From assembly GCA_015227615.1 (NCBI GenBank), contig JAALGZ010000021.1, positions 1 through 64,000 on the forward strand: 64,000 nucleotides of DNA. The letters run 5' to 3'. Shown in pieces: positions 20,711 to 34,821 of the stretch; position 1 is the stretch's first letter, and each line of letters begins with the position of its first letter. Below the pieces are notes generated by a model. It did no database searches. It was given only the letters and a program-made list of their open reading frames with translations, and had not been told where the DNA came from. The translations under genes were made by a program, and so were the position numbers. The stretch comes from Labyrinthula sp. Ha (taxonomy: Eukaryota; Sar; Bigyra; Labyrinthulida; Labyrinthulaceae).

Positions 20711-23623
20711 GTGACCTTTCTTTGTTGCCCAATTTGCAGCAACAATTACAAGAATCTAGTAGAAAAGTTACTCAAAAAATATCAAGGTAATGTCAATGAC
20801 GAGCTACCACTTCAATTTAATTTTTCAAGATGTCAATGTAATCGTGTAGTTAAAAGTTTGTCTCATCATGCTAGGTACTGCAACCTAGCGTCAACTACAA
20901 AGGATCGTAGGCCTTTGGAAACTTCAGAAGAGGCTTTAGTCTTCCAAGATGCTCCTGAAAGTGGGTTAGAAGAATGTTCTCTTTCTGGTAACTCAAGTCA
21001 GAGTTCTGAGTCTCTTGCACAAGATGTGAATCATCATCGTCTCTTGTCACAAAGTGAAAGTTCAGACTCAATTTGGATATTTACAAGATTTGACCATTTA
21101 CTTACTGTTTTGAAAAATGAAGATCCTAGCTATACCGATCTTAATGATTTCTTTGATTTCTTAGCACAGTTACCTAGGAAAGAATCATCTTTAAACATTT
21201 CTAAATCTAAATTATCTTTGAGAAGCGTTAACTTGCTCTGTGACTCTTACAATCAAGGCCCTTCTCCAGTAAAACTTTTCAGATTACTTTGCTTACCAAA
21301 ATTAGCATTTAACTCAATCATTAATAAGAACAAACTTGGCACTTTACGAAAATTCTCTACAGATTTTCCACACAAATTAGATGCTTCGCTACTGCACTCT
21401 GCCTTTAATGCAGAATTCTCTCCAAAACAACTTGATTTGAAAACAAAAATTCATCATTTACTGAAACTTAAAAAAATTAGGAAGGCTTCTAGAAATTTTT
21501 TCAATGATGGATCCACAGTTCAACGTAGAATTACTACAGACATCAAGCAGGAGTTGATTAGAAAACATCCTTTTGAGTACCTTACTCAGTGGGAAAATTT
21601 GCTAATTTGTAACCTTAACTTTTCATTAAGCTTTGTCAAAACAGTTTTAAATCACTTTTCCTCTGACACTGGTGGTGGAGTTTCAGGTTTTGATGGGAAC
21701 TTACTCAATTTAGTTAAACATTTAGAATCTTTCAAAAAAATTTCTCAAAATCTAATGATTGACATCGGTACTGGTCGTCAATGTTTCAAAGAAGCTTTAA
21801 CCTCTTCGAAATTAATTGTCTTGAAGAAACAATCTGTTGGTTTACGTCCCATTGCAATTGGGGAAAATTTTTGCCGCATTGCAGTGAAGGGGATCTTGTG
21901 CATGTTGCCAAATCCCTTACTTTTTAACCAACTAGGCTGTGGTTCACTTGGAGGTGTCGAACCTTTGATTCATCATGCTCAAAAACAAATTTCAGAAGGA
22001 TTTAAGATTTTCACATTTGACATCAAGACTGCTTTTAATTCAGTTTCTCGATATTTTTTAATTCAGCAAGTGAAGAAAAGATTTCCTAGATTGAGTAGAA
22101 CTCTTAACTGGAGCTATGGTTCAGCTGGAAACTTGTTTCTAAATGATGGATCTTTCCTTCAGTCCAGTTCAGGTGTGAGAGAAGATAATCCACTAGGCCC
22201 ATTAGTTTTCTCGATTTCCCTTAGTGAAATAATTTTGAGGCGTTAACAAACTCTCTCAAAAGAAGAAATTTTTACTTACTTAGATGATTTAGTAATTGTT
22301 TCAAAAACATTTCAAGGGTCTGATCTAATCAAAAAAGTAGAAGAAGTTTTTGAATCCTTTCAAGACTCATCACATCTTAAAATTTCTCCTGAAAAAACAG
22401 AAATTTTCCCTAATCCTAATGAAAATTACTTTCTTGGTTCAACATTAGCTACTAATGAAACCATTCTTAAGAAACTTTTAGATGAATTTAATTCTAAATT
22501 AGAGAGATTAAAACTCTTGCTTCATCAATATGTCTTTTACCTGCTACAGACATGTGTCCTTCCTCAACTGAATTTTTTTCTACGAACAACATCAATCAAT
22601 TCCGACCAAAGTCAAGCACTACACACTTCAATTTTCTCTTTCATTAGTTACTTTACATCAAATTTCTCCTTTACATCATTTAACGCTGACCTGTTACATT
22701 TACCAATCATGAATGGTTATCTGGGGCTAATATCCCCAAATTTAGTCTCTAAGCACGGATTCAATGCTAGTATATATCTTTCTGAAAGACAAATGGAATG
22801 TGAGAATTTTATTTCTGATTTAGGGGTAGTTAAGCAGTGTTACAGACTGAAAACCTCTTACAAAGAAATGATCGCTAATGCATTCCAAACTTTAAATGAA
22901 TTCGAAAAACTGTCTTTTATTGAAAATTGTACCGAAATTGCATCAAAATGGTTGCATGAATTACCTGTAGAAACCAAAACTACGATTTTTAACGCTAATT
23001 TCTGTGCAGCTCTGTGTTCAAGATTACTTTTAACTCCAAGATGTAGAAATGATTGCTCGAGAGAAAGGATTACACATTTTGAGCAATGCTCTTGTTTCTC
23101 GCAAATGAAAGTTTCTCGTCATGAGAGCATTAAAAAAATTCTAGCTGACATTTTTAGAGGTACCAGATCTACAGTTACCTTAGAAACCTTCAATGAAAAT
23201 CATGAAAGACGGGCTGATCTTTTGGTCACATCACCTCAGGGGAAAACTGCATTTGATATTTCTGTCGTTTCCATTTTATCGAAGAAGAATTTTAGATCAA
23301 TTGATTCACTGAGAGAAGCTTTGAATTCCCTAGTTGTAAAAAAATTCCATTCAATAAGTTGAGGTAATCAACTTAGCGCACCTAGTTTTAGTTAAGAGGA
23401 CTGAGTAAAAAAACAGGGAAAATGCTAATTTAGATTTTGGAGGCCAATTTCAAGCATTATTGCTATCGGCTGGTACCTTGTTAGGTAAAACATCATTTGA
23501 ACATATCATAAGTCACAGAAAAACAGAACCTGTTGTATTTTTACGTTTAAAATATAGGCTTTCCGTTAGAATAACGGTACACAGAACCTGGACGCTTTAA
23601 GCAGTGTGCTCCAGGGGGTTTAA
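20711..23623 (+). pseudogene. LINE polyprotein, diverged subfamily, copy 6
   Basis: Homologous to copies 1-5 over the whole protein but strongly diverged. The initiator position reads GTG at 20711. Zinc finger 1 keeps CC-PIC but its His residues are replaced (LVEKLLKKYQ); the second Cys/His cluster (CQCN..HHARYC) is kept. Motif A reads FTFDIKTAF. Motif B is damaged (SGVREDNPLGP for SGVRQGDPLGP). A stop lies at 22244-22246, after which the same frame resumes with FTYLDDLVIVS and FLGST. The Cys/His knuckle, RH and RRADLL-FDISVVS nuclease motifs are preserved to 23362. The DFGG-to-C-terminus tail is out of frame (23400-23623). The coding part is therefore only lightly broken for its divergence, which suggests a separate lineage that was active for some time. 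Confidence 0.85.
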
Positions 23624-23760
23624 GATGAATCAAGGACGCAATATATTAGAAGCTAATAAAAAGAAAAGTTACGAAGAATGAAAAAAATCAAATTTACTGT
23701 AGATTAATCTGGTGAAATACATTTTAGCCTTAAGGAATTGGCATACGCTAAGCCAATGAA
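23624..23760 (+). other. 3' UTR of LINE copy 6
   Basis: A-rich UTR ending in ttttagccttaaggaattggcat, corresponding to tttaaccttaaggagctgaat at the 3' end of copies 1-5. The CCTTAAGGA palindrome is the best conserved 3'-terminal feature of both subfamilies. Confidence 0.5.
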
Positions 23761-26700
23761 GATAAATAATATTGTTTAGCGTGGTTCATAAGTATGAGAA
23801 TATAGCCTCAACCGATAGTTACTGAAATAATTTAACAAGTTTCTTTAGTGTCATCTAGTTTTCTTAAACTAATATTCTGAATTTTGATGGTATTTGATAT
23901 CCCAAATTAAACCAAATAGTTAAATCTGTTTTTATCACATTTATGTCAACGGATATTAAAAGTAAAGCTCAGAAGATACGTTTGGTTTTGATAACTTACA
24001 AGACTTGCAGTGAATTAAAATTTTGAGCTCTTAAGCAACTCAAAAAAATATGGATAAAACTGATGCTAATTTCTCAGAAACTTATTTTAAATAGATCAAA
24101 TCTTAGAATTTTGGGAACCAGGATTACTATATGCTATATTTCATATATATTTCACTGGGATATGAACACTTTACATAGAAGTTGGAAAAAAGTCACAAGG
24201 AACAAAACTATAATGTAAAATTAGTAAAAAGTTTTAAAGTATACAAATCACACTTTTAAATAAAAAGAATTGATTTAGAAGAAAAATAAAACTATTATCG
24301 ATTAGAGAAGTTTATTTAAAATAGTTTCAATTTTTCCTTTAATATCAAAAAACAAAATATTCTCTGTGTATACTAACTTCAAATGAGAAAAAAATATTGA
24401 TATATATATATATATATTCTTTGTATTTTCATTTTTTAAGAATTAAACGTCAGAACTTCAGTTTTTGAAAACCATTTCAAGTCTAGCAACCAATTAGACA
24501 AAAAGATGAGTCTTTAGGCTGGTGCATTTTAGATTTTCCAGAACAGACTATTACCTGATATAGAGTACATCGTTGGTTCAAATCATACATTTTTATTATT
24601 TTTTGGCAACTTCTTATGTTTTATCAAGCAGAAATCTTTTGAGGTCCACAAAATACGATAGAAAGAATAAGAAAAACAGGGTTGTTAGAATGTTATATTT
24701 CTTACTTATTGGTTCTCATTCTAGGCTGATATTTCTATGGACTTTCTCTTGTTCTAACAGCATTCTAAGAGCTGAAATAGCTGAAAAAATACAGAAGCGC
24801 AGAAGCGAGTAATACCATTCTTTGGCCTCCAAGGTTCTTGAAAATATTATATTTCTAACGTTATAATTTAAACTAAAGTTTTTTATCCGTAAATTCAGAA
24901 GATTTTCTGCTAACGTTAGCTCTGCCCTTGGTGACACACTAATACACAGTACAGTAGTAAACCTAGAACAAGGATTTTTTTAATATTTTTAACGGGTAAT
25001 ATCCTACGCCTGATTTTTTTAATAAATAGTTGAAACTTTTAACACGATCTCTCGCAAATGTAGAAGTTAGAAAATTAACGAAAAAAAATATAGAATTAAC
25101 AACCGAAAACCGTCATTCTTCCTTTTTAAAAATAACATTCCTAAAGTTAGTGATAATCTCGAATCTAACAGAGAACCATCGGTAGCGTAGATTACATAAT
25201 CCCTCAAACCAATCCAAATATTACTTCCCACAAAATTAAATCTATGCTAATTGCTGAATTTTTACCGGTGTTTGACTCTCTGACAATATTTTCGGCATAA
25301 TTACAGTGGCGAAAAGTCCTGATAGTAAACTTAAATATTTATCCTTGGCATCCAATACAAAATTCTCGATTGTCTGAGAAGAATATGTCTATTTTGTACA
25401 GTCAATTTATTGTTCTTCGTAGCTTTAACACAAGTAATGAGGTTGTGAAACTTTAACCCACATTTTGGTGGCCCTAATTTAGAGAGCTTAATTTTACAAT
25501 TTACTGTCAAAAGTAGTACAATATAATTTTTAACCATCTTCTCATTATGATTACTCGAAATATCGTTGACAGATAAAGTAAAATACGAAACTCTTCCACC
25601 TCGGATTAAAGAGTCAGATAGGTAATCCTAGGATGTGTATAGATGAATAATATAAAAAGATCTAATTAACTACGCTAAATGCTCATATTTTAGGTACCGT
25701 AAAATCCAAATTTAGCTGTATACTTTCATACAGAGTTACATTTATATTTTTAGATGTAATTTTGCATAGACATATGTGTCTATATCTAAAGTAAAATAGT
25801 TAGGTCAACATCCTAAAATTCTAAAATTCTCATTATGTTACTCTAAAATAATTTATTCTAGAGAATCTTATCAGAAGAATACGTCCTTTGCTTAAAAGTA
25901 TTTAAGAGCATTGATAACATCATCTTTATGCTCCAGGGTAAACTTAAAGAACTTCAATTTAATCCTTCGTTCACTGACCAACGGTAAAAAATCCTTCGCC
26001 AATGTTTTCCTTTCAACTGTAGGATTATTTAAGGATAGAATAATTTCTCCAAAATTAAATGATGATTTTATATGATGTAGTCAATATAGTTCTCAACATT
26101 ATCCAACCTACTGAAGACCGGTATTGCAACTTCTTGTATTTGCGTTGGGATTGGCTCAAATTTCAATTGATTCAGTTTTCTTTATAATTGGTATATCTAA
26201 TCGATATTTGACTCTCCCAAATATAGAATGAGTTGAATTTATCCCAATTTCTTCTTTGTACTTTGAAAACATCGATACACAATACAAAATTTTCCGAAAA
26301 AGTTTGTTTAAAGACCATCTTATTTAATCTCTAGTTTTTCTGTTGTAATCTCTTTTGAGGTAGTAAATTCAAGTTTCTAATAACTATATGATTCCAAAAT
26401 AATATTTTATTACAACGCATCGCAAAAAATTTTTCTTTTGGAAACCAGTCTGGGGTTATCGTTGGTAATACCTGACCAAAGAACCGAATAAGCTTCAATT
26501 ATTCCAAATTCTTTTTCTTTGGCTTTTACTATAGCTATTTTTTCAATTTTACCATTCTGCCTCTAAAATTACCTAGAAAACCTTTGCTATAGCTTAATAG
26601 GTCTGGTTACAAGGTTTTCTAAGTCAATTCTTAATAAAAATAATACGTAGACATAACTGTGAGTTATCTTTTACCAGTAGTTTTAGTTATACTAAAATAG

Positions 26701-27100
26701 CCAACTGCAAGCGGCGATTCATTTGCCAAGAATTAGCTAAAATTCCTTGTATTTATTTTATAGATATGTCACAATACGGCCATAACCTAGAAGCGTGTAA
26801 AATTTATCTTTTCTCTAAAATGATCTTCAACTTGATACATATTTAAACGAAAGATCCTTACAATATTTTAAAATCCCACAAAAAACAGAAAGTTGTTAAA
26901 TAGAAGTGCCTTGGTGTCAAGTTTTGGTAATAAAATATAATTCCATGTGGCTTACTAAATTAGAAGCCCTGTTAATCTGACATTATAATTATTATTTTCC
27001 CAAAACTGCTCAAAACGGTGATATTGTAGGCTAATTATAACCTCACTCCAGAAATTTTCTTATTTACTTGAATTTTTTCTTACTTTTTTATGTTTTGATT
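23761..27100. other. AT-rich region without recognisable gene
   Basis: Both strands are broken by frequent stops, and the short frames (for example 24573-24812, 25331-25537) show no domain or codon bias. A (TA)n tract lies at 24400-24418. The right part, 25900-27100, may hold the decayed end of the minus-strand retroelement that follows, but no motif could be identified. Confidence 0.5.
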
Positions 27101-27129
27101 TCCGTTAATTTGAGTGAAAATATTGCTAC

Positions 27130-29160
27130 CAACTCTAAATTATTCTCTGGAAGCGTGTTTGATGGAGTTGGCGAGGTAAGTGTAAATAACTAATTCGTAT
27201 GTAGTCTATTTTGCTCATTGTCTAATAGCAGTTCAATAAACTCAATACACTCCCCAACAATTTTTCTAACCTCAGTGTTATCTATTTTAAAATTTGAAAA
27301 GATAGCTTTGATAATTGTGGTTATTTTTTAATTTATGGCTTCTACAATGCTATTGTTCCACGGGCTAGGCTTGAAACTAAAATATCATTTGAAATGATAG
27401 AGCTCAGAAAAAAATCTTTAGAATTTTCCCGAAGAAATAAGAAAAAAATGTAACTAACGTAAGAGTACTTCCGAGTCAAAAACTCTCAAAAAATTTGATT
27501 GAAGCGAAGGCATTATTCTCTACATCTTCACTTTCCAAAACATTCACGGATATCCTGTAAGTATAATTCTTAATTAATATTATAATCTTGCAAACGTTTT
27601 TAATATACAAATAACTAGTATGTATTATTTCCCTTGATTTCTTAAGATCAACGTCAAATGCAACGACATTATCGTTAGCTGGGATTGATTGTTGAGGCAG
27701 TGCAAGCATTTAGTCCTAAAACTTTGTACCTATTACTCCAAGCTATATCCCTTTGGAATCTCAAAATTAAACTACTCGTTCAAGATACATTATTTCTGTT
27801 TTGTAGAAACATGGTTTTGTGACACATGGTTAGAAATAATAACGTGAAACACAAAATCAACGTCTATAGAGATCCGTACCTTAGTGTTCTTCAAAATAAA
27901 CTCCTCGGCTTTACTACTCCAATACCTGTTCTGTATCCTCAATAATTCTGCACCCGACTGTTTCATAAGATTATTATAATCCCATGTAGATAGGATATGG
28001 ATCGTATTTCTCCATATATCTTCTTAGCTTCATTAATTTTACTATAAAAAGTAAAACAGACCATATTGATTAAAAATACCATCATTTAGTTTTAGGCTAC
28101 TTCTTTGGAGACTTGTTCTTCAGCATAATTTCCCCCATCTCGAGAGCATATCCGCTGCTATATTCTGCTCTCTATGAATGTTTCGGATAACCATGTTAAT
28201 CTACTAAAACAGGTAAAGCCCTCTTGCAGTCCTTCCAACCTATGATTGATACAGACTGTTCTCTGGAGCTAAAAGATATTTGAGTCTCTTATGGCTATGA
28301 ACCAACGTAATCGTGATATATTGTTCGAATAAAACCAGTTTTCCCTTTAAACTAAGCAAACTAAGGTATACTTCATTCGGTGAGATGTACCAGTTTGTTT
28401 GGATATTCTGAAAATTGCCAGAAAACAAAGGAACCGGAGAATCTCACTGATCTCGAATAGTAAAATTAACTTTGAACAAAACTATGTGCTGTCTTCGCAG
28501 TGCAAGACCTTCATTTTCAAATGCAAATCCGATACATAGGCTATTAAGCAAATATGTGGCGAAAGATCATGGTTCCTGAGTCTGCGCTCTAGACCTTTAG
28601 TTAAAATACCAAAAAATGTATTAAAATTTTTTATTCCTATTCATTCCATTTTAAAGTTTTGTTTCTCTCCTAAATTGCACCAGTGTTTTCTTCAAATCAA
28701 TTAATTTTTTGAACATAATCTCAATATTTTTTAAGATGTTCAATAACCGGGTACAGACAATTTGTGAGTTCCAGTGATTGAGCTTGTTGGTGGCAAAATA
28801 AGGCATTTTCATACTCATAATCCTGTGGAAATACTTCTGTCTGAAGTTCCAAAATTCTTAGATTATCTTTTTGCCATACCTTTCAACCTCTCTTGCAACG
28901 GAAAGTATTTATCTATATTGAGATGAAGGTTCAGCATCTTAAAATAATCTAGAAACCCTGATAGATTATTAACCTATTCTCTAAATGTGAATAAAAAACA
29001 ATAATATAGATTCAGCAGATTGCGCGTTCCTTCTTCTTCAAAAACTTGTTTTCCAAGTTTCGGTCTGCATTCTTTCTTAAAATAGCACCGGACATGTTGA
29101 TTCAACCCATTGAGCTACATACCGTCTTTTAGGTTTCTATCGATGTAGTGGCCGTGAAAG
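27130..29160 (-). mobile_element. Fossil Ty3/gypsy retroelement pol region
   Basis: On the minus strand, remnants occur in the order expected for Ty3/gypsy pol. Reverse transcriptase traces lie about 28850-29160. RNase H follows at about 28150-28430 (NWYISPNE and then NIAADMLSRW, the ADxLSRW-type phrase that ends many RNase H/connection regions). Integrase follows at about 27470-27720 (CLHC-like phrase, then YLYIK in the core) and 27250-27390 (SPWNNSIVEAINK). The element is heavily broken, with many breaks across about 2 kb, so it is old. No gag, LTRs or target duplication were recognised; a gag could lie between 29200 and 32000 but cannot be supported. Confidence 0.6.
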
Positions 29161-32100
29161 TGTGTCAATTCTTCTTAAACTGATATATAATCAAGACCAA
29201 TTAAAGTATAAAAGGATACATAAGAAGATAATTTTATTGGCATAAATTTTATTATTCTAAGTTTGTCGTAGTCAGAGCTTTTTTATTGTAATGTGATTCA
29301 ATGGCTTCATGTTTGTGACTATCCTATACATCTGAGCTCATTTCTTGGGCACCAAGAACGTTTGGCAAATATGTTTCGGATTTTTACTTCATTCAATAAT
29401 ACCTCTGGCTTTTATTTATTTAAAACTGTTTATCAAATTTTCTTTCATTGACGCTCCGTAGTTTTTAGGTGGATGAATATTAAAAACTGTTTTGTGAATG
29501 GCATGTCAAACTATATGGCCAAATTTGGATATATGCACTGACTATTTTTTATGCCAAATACTTGATATTTGTTGATTAAAAAATCTCACGTCCTATTTAC
29601 TTCTTTCTATGTAAAATCACTTTACAAATTTTCCCTTGTCTTCTAATTTTACTTTAGTTCTCTGTTCTTAACCAACATTTTTCTTTCATAATTCTCTCTG
29701 TATCCTACTCCCTTTGCTTCAAAATTGTCTGAAACTTCTTCCGTTTCAAGATAACAGGTTTTCTGTAATTTCTATTACCCCGCCTAAGATTCTCTTTGTT
29801 ATAAATAAAATTGGGAACAAGTGAATTCAAGCTGTTTGTGAATATTCGACATTGACAGATATTTGATAATCAGGATCTGAAGCGCAAATACTTCAGTTCC
29901 GTTGATTATTGAGATGGGAAAAATATTTGCTTTATTGTTTGTTTTAAATTGCTCTACTTGTTAATATTGTATTTGGTTTCCATGAATGTATTGGTCAATA
30001 TTACTTCTGACTTGTCCCGGGTAAACAGATGTAACATAAGGAGCTTGAGTGGATGTAGCTTTAGCTTGTAGAGGTTATCAAATTGGGTCAAAATTTATCG
30101 CCATTGAGAAGAAAAAATTAAAGCTATTTTCATTATTAGAAGATCATTTCCCCTGAACCACTATACTTTATCTTCATACTTATCAAACCTCTGTGTGTGA
30201 CCTGAATGTATTGCTCGTTAGGGACAATAGAATATCACTCCTTTTGTTTTGAATAGGCAGTCTGGAAGAGAGGCTGATTTTTTGGATACCATCGACTGTG
30301 GATGTAGTGCCGCTATTTAAGCATCCATTCACTTTCTTTTATGAAACCATTGTTACAAAGGTGCAAATTTGAACTTTCTCTTGACTTAAAATTTAATCAT
30401 TTATTTTTTTCAGATCTTATAGCTATTACTTCTTGAGCTCTATTTTAGTTCATCACATTCGTAGAATACAGAATCACATTTTCTTGAGGCACTTGTTGAA
30501 GATATAACTGAAACCATTGGGTTGAAACCGCGTTCGCATTATTGAATCACCTTCTAATTGGTCACATTGGGGAAACAAATCACATATCTAGATTGCTTTG
30601 GGCTTATAAAATTATCGAAGAAAGCCCATTAATCCGTATCATTTAATTAACTGAGTAGTTCCTTTGAAAATTATTATGTTTAGAATATATTATACAACTT
30701 TATCGAACAGAAGAACTTTTAAAACGTATTGATTTGCTTGATGTTACTGAGTTCTTTGTTGATATTGTGGGATACTTTGATATTGTGGTATCTGATGGAG
30801 GCTAGTTTGAGCAGCAAAGAACCTGTGCAGACTGGAACTAAACTGAATTGTATCATCTGAATGTTCTTACTTTTGTATCAAAATTCATATTTTGAATATT
30901 GAAAATATTCTGGTTTGACAGTACAAGATGTTTTGCAGCGAGTTGAGGCATTGGACGATGCAATTACTATGCTTCCTCCATCTTCATCTCCCTCATGTCC
31001 ATTCATTGTCCGATGTCTTAGCTTTAGAAGATGCTCTAACAACCCGGGTTCATGATTCTTAGTTAAAATGGAAGAGGTAAAGGATAGAGAAACTGAGAAA
31101 CAGGTTCTAACAATTACCATCTCAAAGTTGTAAAACCATTTTCAGATAGATCTAAGCAATTACAATCAAATTCACAAGCACTTTAGTGCTTCACAAAATA
31201 AACTTTATATAAATATAAATGCAAATATTTGCAAAAGATGCAGGTAACTAATCTTTTGATATGGTTAATAGAATGCTTTACTTGGAGCCTATACGGGTTA
31301 TCTTTAGGTCTTTTCAATTGAGGATGGAGTATTGTTATGTCCATTTCACGTTTTCATCGTCTTATTCGGTAAAAAAATCCAAAACTTCTACAAATGATTT
31401 ACCAATCTTTGTATTATAAACGTCACATAATTCTCTTATCACTTTCTCGTCTTTTTAGTATTAGATCCAAATATTTTCAGACTAGTGATCTCAGGCGTAA
31501 ATGAATCTTATTATATCTTCCACAGAGAGTGACTGGGGAAACAATGTGTTTGGAGCTCTTTGTATAAGGAGAGTGTTCTATTGTGGGGTAGTGTGAGGCA
31601 TCGGGATGTTTGTGTTATTAATCACAACACAAATGTCCAAATGTGATTCCTCGTCTACATCTCCGTGTTTAAACATATTTGGATTTTTGATAATAGATTC
31701 CTTGGTAACATGTCTGATGAAAAATTAGACTTCTTGATAAGACTGTCTTTTTCTGATATACAGGCCTTGAGTGAGAGAGTACGGAGGGATGTATTCTGAT
31801 AAAAATATCCTGAGCGGAGTTTCATCAAAGTAATTTAAAAATATAGGCTCATTTCTTAGATATATTTTAGGATTTTCTTTTGTTATGTTTGGAAGAATGT
31901 TTAACAGAACTCTCGAGACTGAATGCAAGCTTCTGTGTTCTCCAAAATTTAAGGGTAACTTGAAGCTCCTGAAAGCTTCCACGAACGCAAGTACAATAAG
32001 GTTTTATCTGTGGTTTAGTCTAACATGTATTTTCCGCTTCTTGAGAGCTTAGAATCTAGTGTCTTGACATATATGAATGCAGAATTTTTCTATTGATCGA

Positions 32101-34800
32101 GCAATGATAAGATCCTACGTGAACTCTTTCTAGTAAGTACTTGTAACTATTAATATGAAGTATCAAAAATGCAGAAATTAGGCAATCAAATACAAAAATG
32201 GAGCTAGCAATGGCTAAGCCACCACGGAAATTATAGTACTCCAGCTTGACAAGATCGGATTTGTCGATGTCCCCGATGAGATACCTTAAGGGGCCATGAA
32301 AATAACAGGAACAATGACAAGAAAGATATATTCATCGTGAACCAGAAGCCACTCAACAATTTTCTTTTGACACCTATACCTCAATGAAATAGTTTATCTT
32401 CATTTTTAACAGAAATTTCCATGAAAATAGATTAAAGTAGCTCAGCTCCTTTTGAGTACCCACAATAATCGCACTGAACAGGTATGTAACGGCTCCGATA
32501 TCCAGTAAACAAACAGTAATGGACTTGATACAGGCAAAGTTTTATTTGTTCTCGTCTAGAAATCTACTAAAATCTTATTCATGATAAGCTTTTTTTTTTG
32601 GCTTAAATGGCACTTTCTATGTTTCATTCTTGACTTTATAGATTTGACCTCAACTATTAAAAGAAATTTATTATTTGCTCAACCTCCCATAGTATGAAAA
32701 GTGCCAATACTTATCATCTTTGTCATGTTCCTTGTTAATTTTCCATTGGTAGAGATTAAGAAAAATTTTTGAATTTGTCTAAGCCCTACGTACGATTAGA
32801 GTTTTTATAGGAAACATAACAGAGAGGAGGGGGGACCAAGCCAAGCTAGTTGCGACAACAGGCCTTATAACTATGCCCTAATGCCCTATACAATCCCACC
32901 AAAGCTTGTAAATACTACAATGTCAAGTTTAAGAATCCTCTTTACCTATATGCTTACTCTGAATTCTTTCTTCTTAAATTCAAAAGTTAAACAGGACTCT
33001 AAATCTCCTGAAGAAAACAAGATCATTCAACAAGAAAACCTAAAAACAAAGCCAAGACTTCAAATCAACAAACAAGAGCTAAAAGAGAAAACACAAGGAA
33101 AACTTACATACATTTTTTAGATCAATTTTAAGAAGACTAAACCAAAAGATGGATAATAAATATTTGCTTTATACAAGAAAATGAATGCATACTTAATCAC
33201 GGTGAAATCAACAGAAAAATCATATAAGTTAGGAAGTTTTTAAAGATTTTGTTATGTAAACCGGTACGGGAAATATAGAGCCTAAATATGGTCTTTAGCA
33301 CATAACTACTTCCACGCAATGGATTAAACATAAAGTTCATTTAGAAGCAAGTACCTCATTAGGAAAAAAATATATTAGTAATAAAACATTGATCTTGGAG
33401 GCCTTCTGGGAACACTATCTTTAGCTGGCTAGAACACGAAAATAAACAACATAAGATAAATGATGAAATTTTTGCCGGATAATTTTATAGACTTTCTGGA
33501 GCACGAAGAGTCGGAAGGGTTACTGGTTTAAAGTAGAAGGCCACAATTTTTAGAGCTTAATATGGGGCGTTATAATTTGGCGAAGATATCTTTTCAAGAA
33601 CTAAGAACGTCGGGCCTTGCAAGGAAAATGAAACCTGCCAATGTTTGTTAGGGCAATAAGGTTGGTGTTCTAGTCACAGAGCTGTACAAAGAAAAATTAT
33701 TTCAATGAGTTTTTCCAAAGGTATGAAATAGCGTTGAAAAATCAAAATGAAAAGGATATGAGACTACTTATCCAATGTTCTCGGAACGTCTTAAGAAGTC
33801 CCTGCAACAAAAAGTGTAAAATTTGGCTAGAGTGTATAAGTGATCCTACGAGGGTAAAGTTTTCCAATAACTCCACCTTTAGACACAGATAATAAGTCCA
33901 AGTAAGAAGTCAGACTTAGAACCACCATTTGCCCAAAGTATTATGTAAAACTAATGGAAACATGTGTCTCAAGGCATAAGTTTGAGGAACCTGAAAACGC
34001 TGAACTTTGGTATTGTACTAACAAGTCAACAATAATACATAGCTGCTATAGTTAGGACGTACGATCTTGATTTATCAGCATGAAACAAGAAAAACTAAAA
34101 TAGCAGATAAAGTTGCTTAAGTGAGACATTTATCTATGCCTCCAGGATTAGTTGATGAACAAAGGAATTATTGACCATAATTCAAGGTATGCTATTCTTA
34201 TTTAACACCTTTTTGTGCTTTGCGCTGAAAACAAAGTGTAAAAACTAAGGGTCATCCCATAATACTATCCACTAAAAACAACTTTTAACATAAGGTTATA
34301 GCATTGTGGATAATTAATACTTGGAGAACACGAGTGGAGACTCTCTAAATTCTATAGTTCGTTTCCTTTGTAGGAGGTAAGAAGTGAAGTATATTTGCTT
34401 ATTCATGTGATGTACATAATATTTGAACATTGTAGCTCTTTTTACTTGATAATGGGAGACCCTTTTGGTTAATTTAAAGAGTGTTATAGTCGTAGGTACA
34501 ATATAAAGTCTCATAGAGAAAATAACATTAAATAAAGGAGAGAATATGTATGAGATATATTGCCCTTATCTTTATAATCTGTAGTGAATTGTAAGTAAAT
34601 ATTATTTAATCCTTCTAAAAAATTCTAGCTATGTCCCTTTTAGTTTAATATTTCCTAACTAGAAAATTTGTATGTCGAAAAGAAATAATATTTCTCTGAT
34701 TTATATCGGATATAATTATTTTCTTTAAAAAACTGCAAAAAACTGTATAAAAAAATCTCCTATTTATTTATTGTTTTTTTAACAACAATAAACTGTATCA
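29161..34800. other. AT-rich region without recognisable gene
   Basis: Both strands have frequent stops and only short frames without domains (30878-31120 minus, 31725-31982 minus, 32881-33120 plus). The segment next to the Ty3/gypsy fossil may contain its lost upstream part. No RNA gene or long repeat was recognised. Confidence 0.45.
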
Positions 34801-34821
34801 TAAAATAATTTAATATTTAAA

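Noticed and set aside
24573-24812. Short protein genes in the deserts (24573-24812, 31725-31982, 44387-44675 and others)
   Set aside because: They have random-length frames in AT-rich DNA, no recognisable domains, no codon bias like the host genes, and no flanking support.
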